DNA of 47,044 nt from Altererythrobacter sp. (GTDB lineage Bacteria > Pseudomonadota > Alphaproteobacteria > Sphingomonadales > Sphingomonadaceae): assembly GCA_031178065.1 (NCBI GenBank), contig JAPSJS010000023.1:1-47044 (forward strand), in the 5' to 3' direction. Below, piece after piece: positions 26,877 through 33,942 of this stretch; the stretch's first letter is position 1, and each line of letters opens with the position of its first letter. The notes under the pieces are model-generated. The model was not told where the DNA came from. It worked only from the letters and a program-made list of their open reading frames with translations, and made no database searches. The position numbers were made by a program, and so were the translations under genes.

Positions 26877-28093
26877 GCCGCCTCCGCGTTGCGAATGAGC
26901 TGGGCTGCCGCAAACAGCGGCAGGCTGATCGAGAAGCGGGTGCCGATCCCTTCCCGCGAATCGACGTCCAGCCGTCCGTCCATCGCCCGCACCAGCTCGC
27001 GCGCCTCGAATGCCCCGATGCCGAACCCGGAGGGTTTGGACGAGACGAAGGGCCGGAACAGTCCGTCGCGGATGAAATCGGCAGACATTCCTGCGCCGGA
27101 ATCGATCACGTCGATCCGCCCGCGCACGCCGTCGCTGGCCACGTCGAGATAGACCGGCCCGTGTCCTTCACCCGCCTCGATCGCGTTTTGCACGAGGTGG
27201 ACCAGCGCCTGCTCGAGCGCGTCCGGGTCGGCGAGCACCGCGACGCTCCCAGAATCGATGATGGTCAGGGAGGCGCCGTCGGCCAGCCGATTCTTCACTC
27301 GTGCGGCAAGCTCGCGCAGTTCCACCCGCTCGCGCCGCGTCCCGCCGTTGGCGCCGTAGCGTCCGAGGCGGGCGAGCAGCGCATTGAGCTTGTCCGCACT
27401 GTTGCGCAGGGTCACCAGCATGTCGGCGCGGAAGGCGGGATTGTCCGAATGGCGCTCGGCATTGCGGGCGAGCAGCGAAAGCTGGCTGGCCAGGTTCTTC
27501 ACGTCGTGCATCACGAAGGCGATGCGGCGGCTGAACTCGTCGAACTGGCGCGCTTCCATCAGCGCTTCCTGCCCGGCGCGCTCGGCGAGATAGCTCGCAA
27601 GCTGCCGGCCTACGATGCCGAGCAGGTCGATGTCCTCCCCGTCGAGCTGCCGTCGCACGGCCGGATGGGCAAGAACGATGACTCCATGCAGACGGTCGAG
27701 ATGGAGCAGCGGGACGAGCGCCCAGGCGTCCGCCGCGGCGGCAAGCCATTCGGGCGGTGCCCCGGCCCGCTCCCGCTCAGGTCCGGCGCGCGCCTCGCCG
27801 ATATCGATGATTCTGCCCGTTCGCTCGACCTCCGCCGCGAACTCGATCGTGAACGCCATGCCCGGCACTTCGATCGCGGGCCAGCGCCAGCGCGCCGCGA
27901 GAACGAGAGTGCCGTCCTGCTCCGGCATGAACAGCAGTCCGCCGGCGCTCTCGGTCATCTCCGCAATGGCGCGGATCGCCCGCTCCGGCAGTGCCTCACC
28001 CGCCGGTCCGCCCTGCCCCATAGTCCGCGTGAAACGCAGCCATTCGGCGCGGTAGTCGTAGCGGTGGCGGAGGAAGCGCCGGAGCCCGATCAT
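26873..28093 (-). CDS. PrsK-like histidine kinase lacking the N-terminal membrane domain
   Basis: A 406-residue soluble kinase. It begins with FLRHRYDYRAEWLRFT, which in full-length PrsK proteins (~690 residues) lies after a multi-helix membrane region. Then come a GAF-like domain (~35-170), the dimerisation helix with His196 (FVMHDVKNLASQL) and an HATPase domain with NAIEAGEG, DSGAGM and GFGIGAFEARELV. No hydrophobic helix of membrane length is visible. The ATG at 28093 overlaps the stop of the sugar-transferase gene (ATGA), so no room exists for a longer start in this frame. It should phosphorylate the PrsR-like regulator next to it. The missing sensor half is either a lineage-specific deletion or the missing part has moved elsewhere. 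Confidence 0.85.
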   Translation of the reverse strand: MIGLRRFLRHRYDYRAEWLRFTRTMGQGGPAGEALPERAIRAIAEMTESAGGLLFMPEQDGTLVLAARWRWPAIEVPGMAFTIEFAAEVERTGRIIDIGEARAGPERERAGAPPEWLAAAADAWALVPLLHLDRLHGVIVLAHPAVRRQLDGEDIDLLGIVGRQLASYLAERAGQEALMEARQFDEFSRRIAFVMHDVKNLASQLSLLARNAERHSDNPAFRADMLVTLRNSADKLNALLARLGRYGANGGTRRERVELRELAARVKNRLADGASLTIIDSGSVAVLADPDALEQALVHLVQNAIEAGEGHGPVYLDVASDGVRGRIDVIDSGAGMSADFIRDGLFRPFVSSKPSGFGIGAFEARELVRAMDGRLDVDSREGIGTRFSISLPLFAAAQLIRNAEAA

Positions 28094-29475
28094 CGCGCGC
28101 CCTCCGGCCAGAGCACGACACGCAAGGTCTGAAGCAGGATCAGCAGGTCGAGGAAGGGCGTGTAGTTCTTCGCATAATAGAGGTCATATTCGAGCTTGTG
28201 CCGCGCATCCTCGGTCGAGGCGCCATAGGGATAGTTGATCTGCGCCCAGCCGGTGATGCCCGGCTTCACCATGTGGCGTTCGGCATAATAGGGCAGGTCC
28301 TCCTCCAGTTCGGCGACGAAGCGGGGCACTTCGGGCCGCGGGCCGACGAAGCTCATCTCCCCCTTCAGCACGGTCCAGACCTGCGGCAGTTCGTCGATCC
28401 GCACTTTGCGGATGAACTTGCCGACCCGTGTCACGCGCGGGTCGTTGCGCTCGGCCCATTTCGCCCCATCCTTCTCGGCGTCGGCCGTCATCGAGCGGAG
28501 CTTGATGAGATTGAACGTCTGTCCGTAGAGCCCCACCCGCGTCTGGCGGAAGAAGGCGGGCCCCTTGCTGTCGAGCTTCACCAGCAGCGCGAACAGCACG
28601 ATCACCGGCAGCGTGAGCAGCAGCAGGAGACCGCTCGCGGCAATGTCGAACAGGCGCTTCGCCGCACTGGAAACCATGCGGCCGGACGAGAAACCGTCGG
28701 AGAAGATCAGCCAGCTGGGGTTGAGGGAATCGAGATCGACCCGGCCGGTCTCGCGTTCGATGAAGCTGCTGAAGTCGTTGACGTGGACGCCCATTGTCTT
28801 GACCCGCAGCAGGTCCTTGAGCGGCAGCGCGTTGCGCCGCTCCTCCAGCGCGAGAACCACCTCGCTTACGCCGAGATTCTCCACGAAGCGGCCCAGGTCG
28901 TGGATGGCGGCGCGGGCGATCGCCTCTTCCACCACCCGCTCGCCATCGGTCATGGCGATGTAGGACACGATCGCGAAACCACTCTCGGGTCGATCCGCCA
29001 GCTTGCGCAGGCGCTGCGCGCGCCGGCCGGCGCCGAGCACCATCACACGCCGGCGGAAAGTGGATGTGCCGAGAAACGAGCCGATCAGCAGCCGCCCGAA
29101 CACTAGCAGCGCGGCCGAGACGACCATCGCGAACAGGAGCGTGGAGCGCCAGAAGGTCAGCCCCGGAAGAAAGAAGTCGATGAACGACAGCGCGATGATC
29201 GCAAGGCTGATCGCGACCAGCAGCCGCGCACAGGCGTAGCGCATCGACCGCAGCGCTTCGCTGCCGTAGACCCCGACCGAGATCATCGCGATCCACACCG
29301 TCAACGCGAAGCCGGCGAGCGGCGCGGCCCGATCAGACAGCGGCCCGGTGTCGATCCCCGCCTGCGAGGCGCGCGCGAGCCAGGCCAGCTCGCCCGCCGC
29401 CACGAGCAGCAGCAGGTCGACCAGCCCCAGCAGCAGCACCGCATGGGGAATGTAGTGCTTGAACAGGCGGATCAT
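28090..29475 (-). CDS. XrtA/PEP-CTERM-type undecaprenyl-phosphate sugar transferase (TIGR03013-like)
   Basis: A 461-residue polyisoprenyl-phosphate sugar-1-phosphate transferase. Four or five N-terminal helices (to ~residue 115) precede a nucleotide-binding-like middle part (VMVLGAGRRAQRLRKLA). The C-terminal transferase domain follows one further helix (~270-290) and has KLDSKGPAFFRQTRVGLYG, FNLIKLRSM, RKVRIDELPQVWTVLKG, MSFVGPRPEVP and KPGITGWAQINYPYG. It loads the first sugar onto the lipid carrier for exopolysaccharide synthesis. It is the first gene of the four-gene operon with the PrsK-, PrsR- and PrsT-like genes. Confidence 0.92.
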   Translation of the reverse strand: MIRLFKHYIPHAVLLLGLVDLLLLVAAGELAWLARASQAGIDTGPLSDRAAPLAGFALTVWIAMISVGVYGSEALRSMRYACARLLVAISLAIIALSFIDFFLPGLTFWRSTLLFAMVVSAALLVFGRLLIGSFLGTSTFRRRVMVLGAGRRAQRLRKLADRPESGFAIVSYIAMTDGERVVEEAIARAAIHDLGRFVENLGVSEVVLALEERRNALPLKDLLRVKTMGVHVNDFSSFIERETGRVDLDSLNPSWLIFSDGFSSGRMVSSAAKRLFDIAASGLLLLLTLPVIVLFALLVKLDSKGPAFFRQTRVGLYGQTFNLIKLRSMTADAEKDGAKWAERNDPRVTRVGKFIRKVRIDELPQVWTVLKGEMSFVGPRPEVPRFVAELEEDLPYYAERHMVKPGITGWAQINYPYGASTEDARHKLEYDLYYAKNYTPFLDLLILLQTLRVVLWPEGAR

Positions 29476-29557
29476 CTCAGTCCCGGTCCGGAAAATCCTT
29501 GCGAAGGACAGCCGGACTAGGACGCAGAAATGAAATGTCGGTAAATTTTACACCGCT

Positions 29558-29584
29558 GCCCGCCCGCCACTGTGGCGGGCGGGC
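29558..29584 (-). terminator. Hairpin terminator after the small membrane protein gene
   Basis: GCCCGCCCGCCAC (29558-29570) pairs perfectly with GTGGCGGGCGGGC (29572-29584). On the minus strand it lies just after the gene ending at 29600 and is followed by GGTGTAAAATTTTAC, a modest T-containing tail. It separates that gene from the sugar-transferase operon. Confidence 0.7.
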
Positions 29585-29599
29585 GCGCATCAGAAGGGG

Positions 29600-29887
29600 T
29601 CAGTTCCCGTCGGTGACTTCGTCGGCGGCGCGGTCGACCGCATCGCCCGCCTGCTGGGCAGCGTCGCCCACTTCGCCGGCAGCATCGGCGATCGCATTGT
29701 CCTTGGCGATTTCGGCGCCACCAGTCTGCGTGAACAGATAGATGCCGACGATCAGCGCGACGATCAGCACGAGCGCGATGATCCATCCGCTCGAACCGCG
29801 CCGCCGCGGTTCGTCGGTGACGACCGTGGTGTGAGTGTGGGTATCGCCTCGCGGCGTTTCGACGTCGGTGGTTCGCTCTTCTACCAT
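29600..29887 (-). CDS. Small single-pass membrane protein, unknown function
   Basis: A 95-residue protein: a charged N-terminus rich in Thr and His (THTHTTVVTDEP), one membrane helix (WIIALVLIVALIVGIYLF, ~34-51) and an Ala/Asp-rich C-terminal helix (AAGEVGDAAQQAGDAVDRAAD) with amphipathic heptad-like spacing. I do not recognise the family. The start at 29887 has AGGGAG 8 bases upstream on the coding strand; upstream open frame is not used. It is a single-gene unit between the XrtA-type operon and the ScfR-like regulator, ending at the hairpin 29558-29584. Confidence 0.7.
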   Translation of the reverse strand: MVEERTTDVETPRGDTHTHTTVVTDEPRRRGSSGWIIALVLIVALIVGIYLFTQTGGAEIAKDNAIADAAGEVGDAAQQAGDAVDRAADEVTDGN

Positions 29888-29943
29888 GTCTCTACTCCCT
29901 TTACCGCTTTGGAAACTCCCCATCGCCAACGGCGGTTCCCTCA

Positions 29944-31329
29944 TCAGTCTTCTACGCCGAAGCGGAACGGCGTGATTCCGCGCTGGTGGTTCTCGAATGC
30001 AAGCCGCGCATTGTGCGGCGGCAGCGAGCGCTGGCGGCAGCCGCGGATGTGGCAGCCGCTGCATCCGGGACCGATCGGCTGCGCCTGTTCACGCCGCAGC
30101 GGAAACGCCCGTGCGAGCGCCAGGTCCGCCGCGAAGCGCGCCTCCACACCGACGACGACGGCGAACTGCGCCTCCCCCTCCGCAGCAACGCCTTCAGTCA
30201 GGCGCGAGACAGTCAGCCAGTGATCGGGCGCGGCTTCCGCGACGTTGGGTGCGATCTCCTGCACGCACCATTCGCCTGCGCGTTCGAAGGTCCGGTGAAC
30301 GTGCCACAGCGGACAGCTTGCGTCGGATTCGAGGAAGGTCGCCCCGCTTGCCCCGGCGAACCGCTTGGAGAACTGCCCCGCACGGTCGAGCCGCGCCATG
30401 AAGAAGGGAAGCCCGCGCTGGCCCACCCGCTGCAGCGTCGTCAGCCGGTGCGCTAGCTGCTCGAAGCTGACGCCGAAGCGCCGCATCAGAACGGGAAAGT
30501 CGTAGCCCGTCGCATCGCAGGCGCGCAGGAAACGGCCGTAAGGCATGATCAGCGCGGCGGCGAAGTACCCTTGCAGGTGCCGCTCGAACAGCTTGCGCGC
30601 ATCCTCGTTCTGGAACTGGCCGCCCGCCGCGAGCGTCCGGATCGCCTCGCGCTGTTCGAGTTGCGCGAGCTGCACCGCGATCTGGAAATTGCGCGAGGCT
30701 GGCGAGAGCATTTCCGAAAGCTGCAACTGGCGCGCATGCAGATCGAGCCGCCGGATCGCCTCCGGCATGACTTCACGCGGCAGGATACGCAGCGCGATCT
30801 GGTGCCGCTCCCGCAGGCGCTCGACCAGCGCGGTGCCGATGTCCGCGCGCGACAGGCGCAGTTCGTCCGCCAATTCCTCCGCAGCGGCATCGAGATCGGC
30901 GAAATGATTGCGCCAGCGCTCGATCTCGCGCCGCGATCCGGCAAGCGGGTCTTCCCCTGCCGTACCCCCCTCGCCCGCGGTGTCGTAGAGCTGTGCGAAA
31001 GCGGCAGCGAAGTGCGGCGCCATGGCCAGCACTTCACCGATCTCGTCGCGATCGATGGAGAGCCCCGCGAACCGCTGGTCCGCAAGCCGCCGCGCGAGTC
31101 CGTCGATCCCGCCGACGCTTTCGGACTCGCGTAAGCTCCGGGGGTCGAAATCGAACCGCTCCACCACCTGCACCATGACCCGCGCGGTCAACGGGCGCTG
31201 GTTGCGTTCGATAAGATTGAGGTAGCTCGGCGAGATTGCGAGCTGCGCCGCCATGGCAGACTGGGTCAGCCCCTCGCGCTTGCGCAGGCGTCGCAAGGCT
31301 GGACCGGCGAAGATGGCTTCATCCGCCAT
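29944..31329 (-). CDS. ScfR/RamB-type regulator (XRE helix-turn-helix + IrrE-like + DUF2083)
   Basis: The predicted protein has 461 residues. An N-terminal XRE helix-turn-helix (LRKREGLTQSAMAAQLAISPSYLNLIER, read in parts, ~15-42) precedes an IrrE-like middle domain (QLSEMLSPASRNFQIAVQLA, EDARKLFERHLQGYFAAALIMPYGRF read in parts) without an intact HExxH. The C-terminal DUF2083 domain has the Cys cluster GCSGCHIRGCRQR. Relatives (RamB in actinobacteria, ScfR in proteobacteria) control acetate, propionate and fatty-acid metabolism, including isocitrate lyase. It is divergent from aceA with 151 bases and three inverted or repeated motifs in between; one motif covers its own start, suggesting autoregulation. 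Confidence 0.9.
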   Translation of the reverse strand: MADEAIFAGPALRRLRKREGLTQSAMAAQLAISPSYLNLIERNQRPLTARVMVQVVERFDFDPRSLRESESVGGIDGLARRLADQRFAGLSIDRDEIGEVLAMAPHFAAAFAQLYDTAGEGGTAGEDPLAGSRREIERWRNHFADLDAAAEELADELRLSRADIGTALVERLRERHQIALRILPREVMPEAIRRLDLHARQLQLSEMLSPASRNFQIAVQLAQLEQREAIRTLAAGGQFQNEDARKLFERHLQGYFAAALIMPYGRFLRACDATGYDFPVLMRRFGVSFEQLAHRLTTLQRVGQRGLPFFMARLDRAGQFSKRFAGASGATFLESDASCPLWHVHRTFERAGEWCVQEIAPNVAEAAPDHWLTVSRLTEGVAAEGEAQFAVVVGVEARFAADLALARAFPLRREQAQPIGPGCSGCHIRGCRQRSLPPHNARLAFENHQRGITPFRFGVED

Positions 31330-31352
31330 GTAAATTCCTTTACATATTTACA
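31329..31352. promoter_or_regulatory. Inverted repeat at the scfR-like gene start
   Basis: TGTAAA-N4-TTTACA (31329-31344) is a perfect inverted repeat that begins on the start codon of the regulator gene, and a further TTTACA follows at 31347-31352. It is A/T-rich in a GC-rich genome. A bound regulator would block the divergent gene, so this is a likely operator. Confidence 0.55.
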
Positions 31353-31386
31353 GAAGATAATGCACGATGCTGCGCAATCGGACAAG

Positions 31387-31401
31387 AAACTTTGTAAGTT
31401 T
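31387..31401. promoter_or_regulatory. Inverted repeat AAACTT-N3-AAGTTT upstream of aceA
   Basis: A perfect 6-bp inverted repeat with a 3-base centre (TGT) lies 80 bases before the aceA start. Its AAACTTTGTAA core resembles the RamB operator I remember from Corynebacterium (AACTTTGCAAA). It is probably the operator through which the neighbouring regulator controls isocitrate lyase. Confidence 0.5.
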
Positions 31402-31480
31402 AGCTATCCTGCTGCCGCCTGACGCGCGATGAATGTCTCCGAAGCCGGAAACGGCCGATCGATTTCAGGAGACGACCGAC

Positions 31481-33094
31481 GTGACCTATCAGGGCAAGAT
31501 CGACGAGTTCAGGACCACCATCGCCGCGCAGGGCGCGCCGTGGAATGCGATCGACGCCGAGGCGGCGGCGCGCATGCGGGTGCAGAACCGCTTCCAGACC
31601 GGGCTCGAGATCGCGCGCTACACCGCCAAGATCATGCGCGAGGATATGGCCGCCTACGACGCCGATCCGGCGGCCTACACCCAGTCGCTCGGCTGCTGGC
31701 ACGGGTTCATCGGCCAGCAGAAGATGATCAGCATCAAGAAGCACTTCGGCACGACCAAGGGCAAGTACCTCTACCTGTCCGGCTGGATGGTCGCCGCGCT
31801 GCGCAGCGATTTTGGGCCCCTGCCCGACCAGTCGATGCACGAGAAGACGTCCGTGCCTGCATTGATCGAGGAGCTCTACACCTTCCTCCGTCAGGCCGAT
31901 GCGCGCGAGCTCGGCATATTGTTCCGCGAACTCGATGCGGCGCGCGAGCGCGGCGACGAGGTCGAAGCCAAGCGCCTTGAGCACGCGATCGAGAACCACG
32001 AGACACATGTCGTGCCGATCATCGCCGACATCGACGCCGGCTTCGGCAATGCAGAGGCGACCTACCTGCTCGCCAAGAAGATGATCGAGGCCGGCGCCTG
32101 CGCGCTGCAGATCGAGAACCAGGTCAGCGACGAGAAGCAGTGCGGACACCAGGACGGCAAGGTCACCGTGCCGCACGAGGACTTCCTGCAGAAGATCCGC
32201 GCGATCCGCTACGCCTTCCTCGAGCTCGGGGTGGAGGACGGCATCATCGTCGCCCGCACCGATAGTCTTGGCGCTGGGCTGACCAAGCAGATCGCCTACA
32301 GCACCGAGGCGGGCGACCTTGGCGACCAGTACAATGGGTTCCTCGACTGCGAGGAGGTCGATCTCTCGCAGATCGGCAACGGCCCGGAATCGAATGGGCA
32401 AGTGCTGATCACGCGCGACGGAAAGCTGCTGCGGCCCAAGCGCCTGCCGAGCAACCTGTATCAATTCCGCCCCGGAACGGGCGAGGACCGCTGCGTGCTC
32501 GACTGCGTGACCGCGCTCCAGAACGGCGCGGACCTGCTGTGGATCGAGACCGAGAAGCCGCACATCGGCCAGATCGGCGGAATGGTCAGCCGCATCCGCG
32601 AGGTCATTCCGAACGCCAAGCTGGTCTACAACAACTCGCCCAGCTTCAACTGGACGCTCAATTTCCGCCAGCAGGTCTACGACGCCTGGGAAGCGGAGGG
32701 CCGCGATCTTTCGGCCTACGACCGGGCGAAGCTGATGAGCGTCGACTACGACGGCACCGAACTCGCCGCCGAGGCCGACGAGCGCATCCGCACCTTTCAG
32801 GCCGACGCGGCGCGTGAGGCGGGGATCTTCCACCACCTCATCACGCTGCCGACCTACCATACCGCGGCGCTCAGCACTGACAACCTCGCCAAGCGCTACT
32901 TCGGCGAGGAAGGGATGCTCGGCTACGTCAAGCAGGTGCAACGCGAGGAGCTCCGCCAGGGCATAGCCTGCGTGAAGCACCAGAACATGGCCGGCTCCGA
33001 CATCGGCGACGACCACAAGGAATACTTCGCCGGAGAAGCCGCGCTGAAAGCCGGCGGCACGGCGAATACGATGAACCAGTTCGCGGCGGCCTGA
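31481..33094 (+). CDS. aceA: Isocitrate lyase, long (Pseudomonas-type) form
   Basis: A 537-residue enzyme that splits isocitrate into glyoxylate and succinate, the first step of the glyoxylate shunt. Seen: SLGCWHGFIGQQ near the N-terminus, the metal-site IIADIDAGFGNAEATYLLAKK, the catalytic loop QVSDEKQCGHQDGKV with the reactive Cys, the proximal PHEDFLQKI, and NNSPSFNWTLNF in the C-terminal half. EKQCGH in place of KKCGH and the length mark the ~530-residue subfamily. The start is GTG at 31481, with AGGAG at 31468-31472 eight bases before it; upstream in-frame ATG at 31433 lacks such a site. It is divergent from the ScfR-like regulator. A malate synthase is not in this window. Confidence 0.95.
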   Translation: MTYQGKIDEFRTTIAAQGAPWNAIDAEAAARMRVQNRFQTGLEIARYTAKIMREDMAAYDADPAAYTQSLGCWHGFIGQQKMISIKKHFGTTKGKYLYLSGWMVAALRSDFGPLPDQSMHEKTSVPALIEELYTFLRQADARELGILFRELDAARERGDEVEAKRLEHAIENHETHVVPIIADIDAGFGNAEATYLLAKKMIEAGACALQIENQVSDEKQCGHQDGKVTVPHEDFLQKIRAIRYAFLELGVEDGIIVARTDSLGAGLTKQIAYSTEAGDLGDQYNGFLDCEEVDLSQIGNGPESNGQVLITRDGKLLRPKRLPSNLYQFRPGTGEDRCVLDCVTALQNGADLLWIETEKPHIGQIGGMVSRIREVIPNAKLVYNNSPSFNWTLNFRQQVYDAWEAEGRDLSAYDRAKLMSVDYDGTELAAEADERIRTFQADAAREAGIFHHLITLPTYHTAALSTDNLAKRYFGEEGMLGYVKQVQREELRQGIACVKHQNMAGSDIGDDHKEYFAGEAALKAGGTANTMNQFAAA

Positions 33095-33135
33095 CCCCCC
33101 GAGCCGCCGCGAACACCGCCCGAAGGAGAGGCAAC

Positions 33136-33306
33136 ATGAGCACCGAAACGCTGCCCCGAGAACCGTCCCGCGCCCGTGCGCTGTTCTCGACTGCGGACTT
33201 CAAGCTGCTGCGCGCCGCGCTGGCCAGCCATGCCCGCACGACCGAGGACCGCGACGAGCTCGCCCGGATCAACGCCCTGCATCACCGGCTCGGCACCTAC
33301 AGCTAA
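33136..33306 (+). CDS. Conserved-looking 56-residue protein downstream of aceA
   Basis: A 56-residue reading frame: ATG at 33136 after a strong AAGGAGAGG (33123-33131), ending TAA at 33304-33306. It is 41 bases after the aceA stop, so it is probably co-transcribed. The product begins MSTETLPREP, has an amphipathic helical middle (TADFKLLRAALASHA) and ends HHRLGTYS. I do not recognise a family. The clear ribosome site, consistent high third-position GC and operon position argue that it is translated. A possible role in glyoxylate-shunt or stress control is only a guess from location. Confidence 0.65.
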   Translation: MSTETLPREPSRARALFSTADFKLLRAALASHARTTEDRDELARINALHHRLGTYS

Positions 33307-33327
33307 CGATCTCCTGGGGAGGAGAGT

Positions 33328-33362
33328 ACGGCCGTCGGGGTTCCTCGGACCTCGGCGGCCGT
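33328..33362 (+). terminator. Stem-loop after the aceA operon
   Basis: A 14-bp stem with a few G-T pairs forms between 33328-33341 and 33349-33362, starting ACGGCCG and ending CGGCCGT, with a 7-base loop (TCCTCGG). There is no T-run after it, so it is a probable but not classical terminator. Confidence 0.5.
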
Positions 33363-33420
33363 CATAGTCCGGGCGGCCGTTGCCGCGATCTTAACCCTTT
33401 TGTGACAGTCCTGCGGGCCG

Positions 33421-33942
33421 ATGGCACGGCGCGCGAACCCGGCGGCGTTGAACGCGAAGATGTACCGGCATTTCGCCGTCGTCACCGTCTGCCTGACGAG
33501 CGCGCTCGCGATCCTCGCGGACGGGGAGAGCCGCGAGGCAGTTGCCGACGAGCTGGCCCGGCGCGACCAGCAGGCGGAGCTGAAGCGCGCGGAGGCGGAG
33601 AAGTTCGGCGCGCCCAAGCTCGTCACGAGCGCGGCCCGGCGCGGCGGCCATGCGGCGACGTTCAGCTACGGCGGAACCGCAGGCGAGTTCGGCGCACCGA
33701 TGGACACCGCGGGCGCCAACTCAGGGGGCGGGAGCGGCTATCTCCCGCGCAACACCACCACCCGGGTCGGCACCGGCGTGGACTATGCCGCGCTCGGCCT
33801 CACGAAAGAGGAATTCGAGCAGCTCGCCCCTTCGGAACGGGAAGCGCTGCTGCGCGAATTCCGCCAGCTCCGCTCCCAACAGGCGCGCTCGCTGCTCGAA
33901 GGCTCGCTCGCGCGCGGTGGCGGGAGTTCGCTCGACTACTGA
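33421..33942 (+). CDS. Hypothetical protein with an N-terminal membrane segment
   Basis: The predicted protein has 173 residues, no family recognised. After a basic start comes a hydrophobic stretch (AVVTVCLTSALAIL, ~residues 18-31), probably an uncleaved signal anchor. Then a charged helical region (ADELARRDQQAELKRAEAEKFG), a Gly/Ser-rich linker (GANSGGGSGYLPRN) and a C-terminal helical part (LTKEEFEQLAPSEREALLREF) follow. The ATG at 33421 has no strong ribosome site; the ATG at 33460 (MYRHFAVV) is an alternative that keeps the hydrophobic segment. The 3' end overlaps the convergent amidohydrolase gene by 7 bases. Confidence 0.6.
   Translation: MARRANPAALNAKMYRHFAVVTVCLTSALAILADGESREAVADELARRDQQAELKRAEAEKFGAPKLVTSAARRGGHAATFSYGGTAGEFGAPMDTAGANSGGGSGYLPRNTTTRVGTGVDYAALGLTKEEFEQLAPSEREALLREFRQLRSQQARSLLEGSLARGGGSSLDY

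Noticed and set aside
29476-29557. Sigma-54 promoter before the sugar-transferase operon
   Set aside because: No TGGCAC-N5-TTGC-like sequence with the required GG and GC spacing was found on the minus strand.
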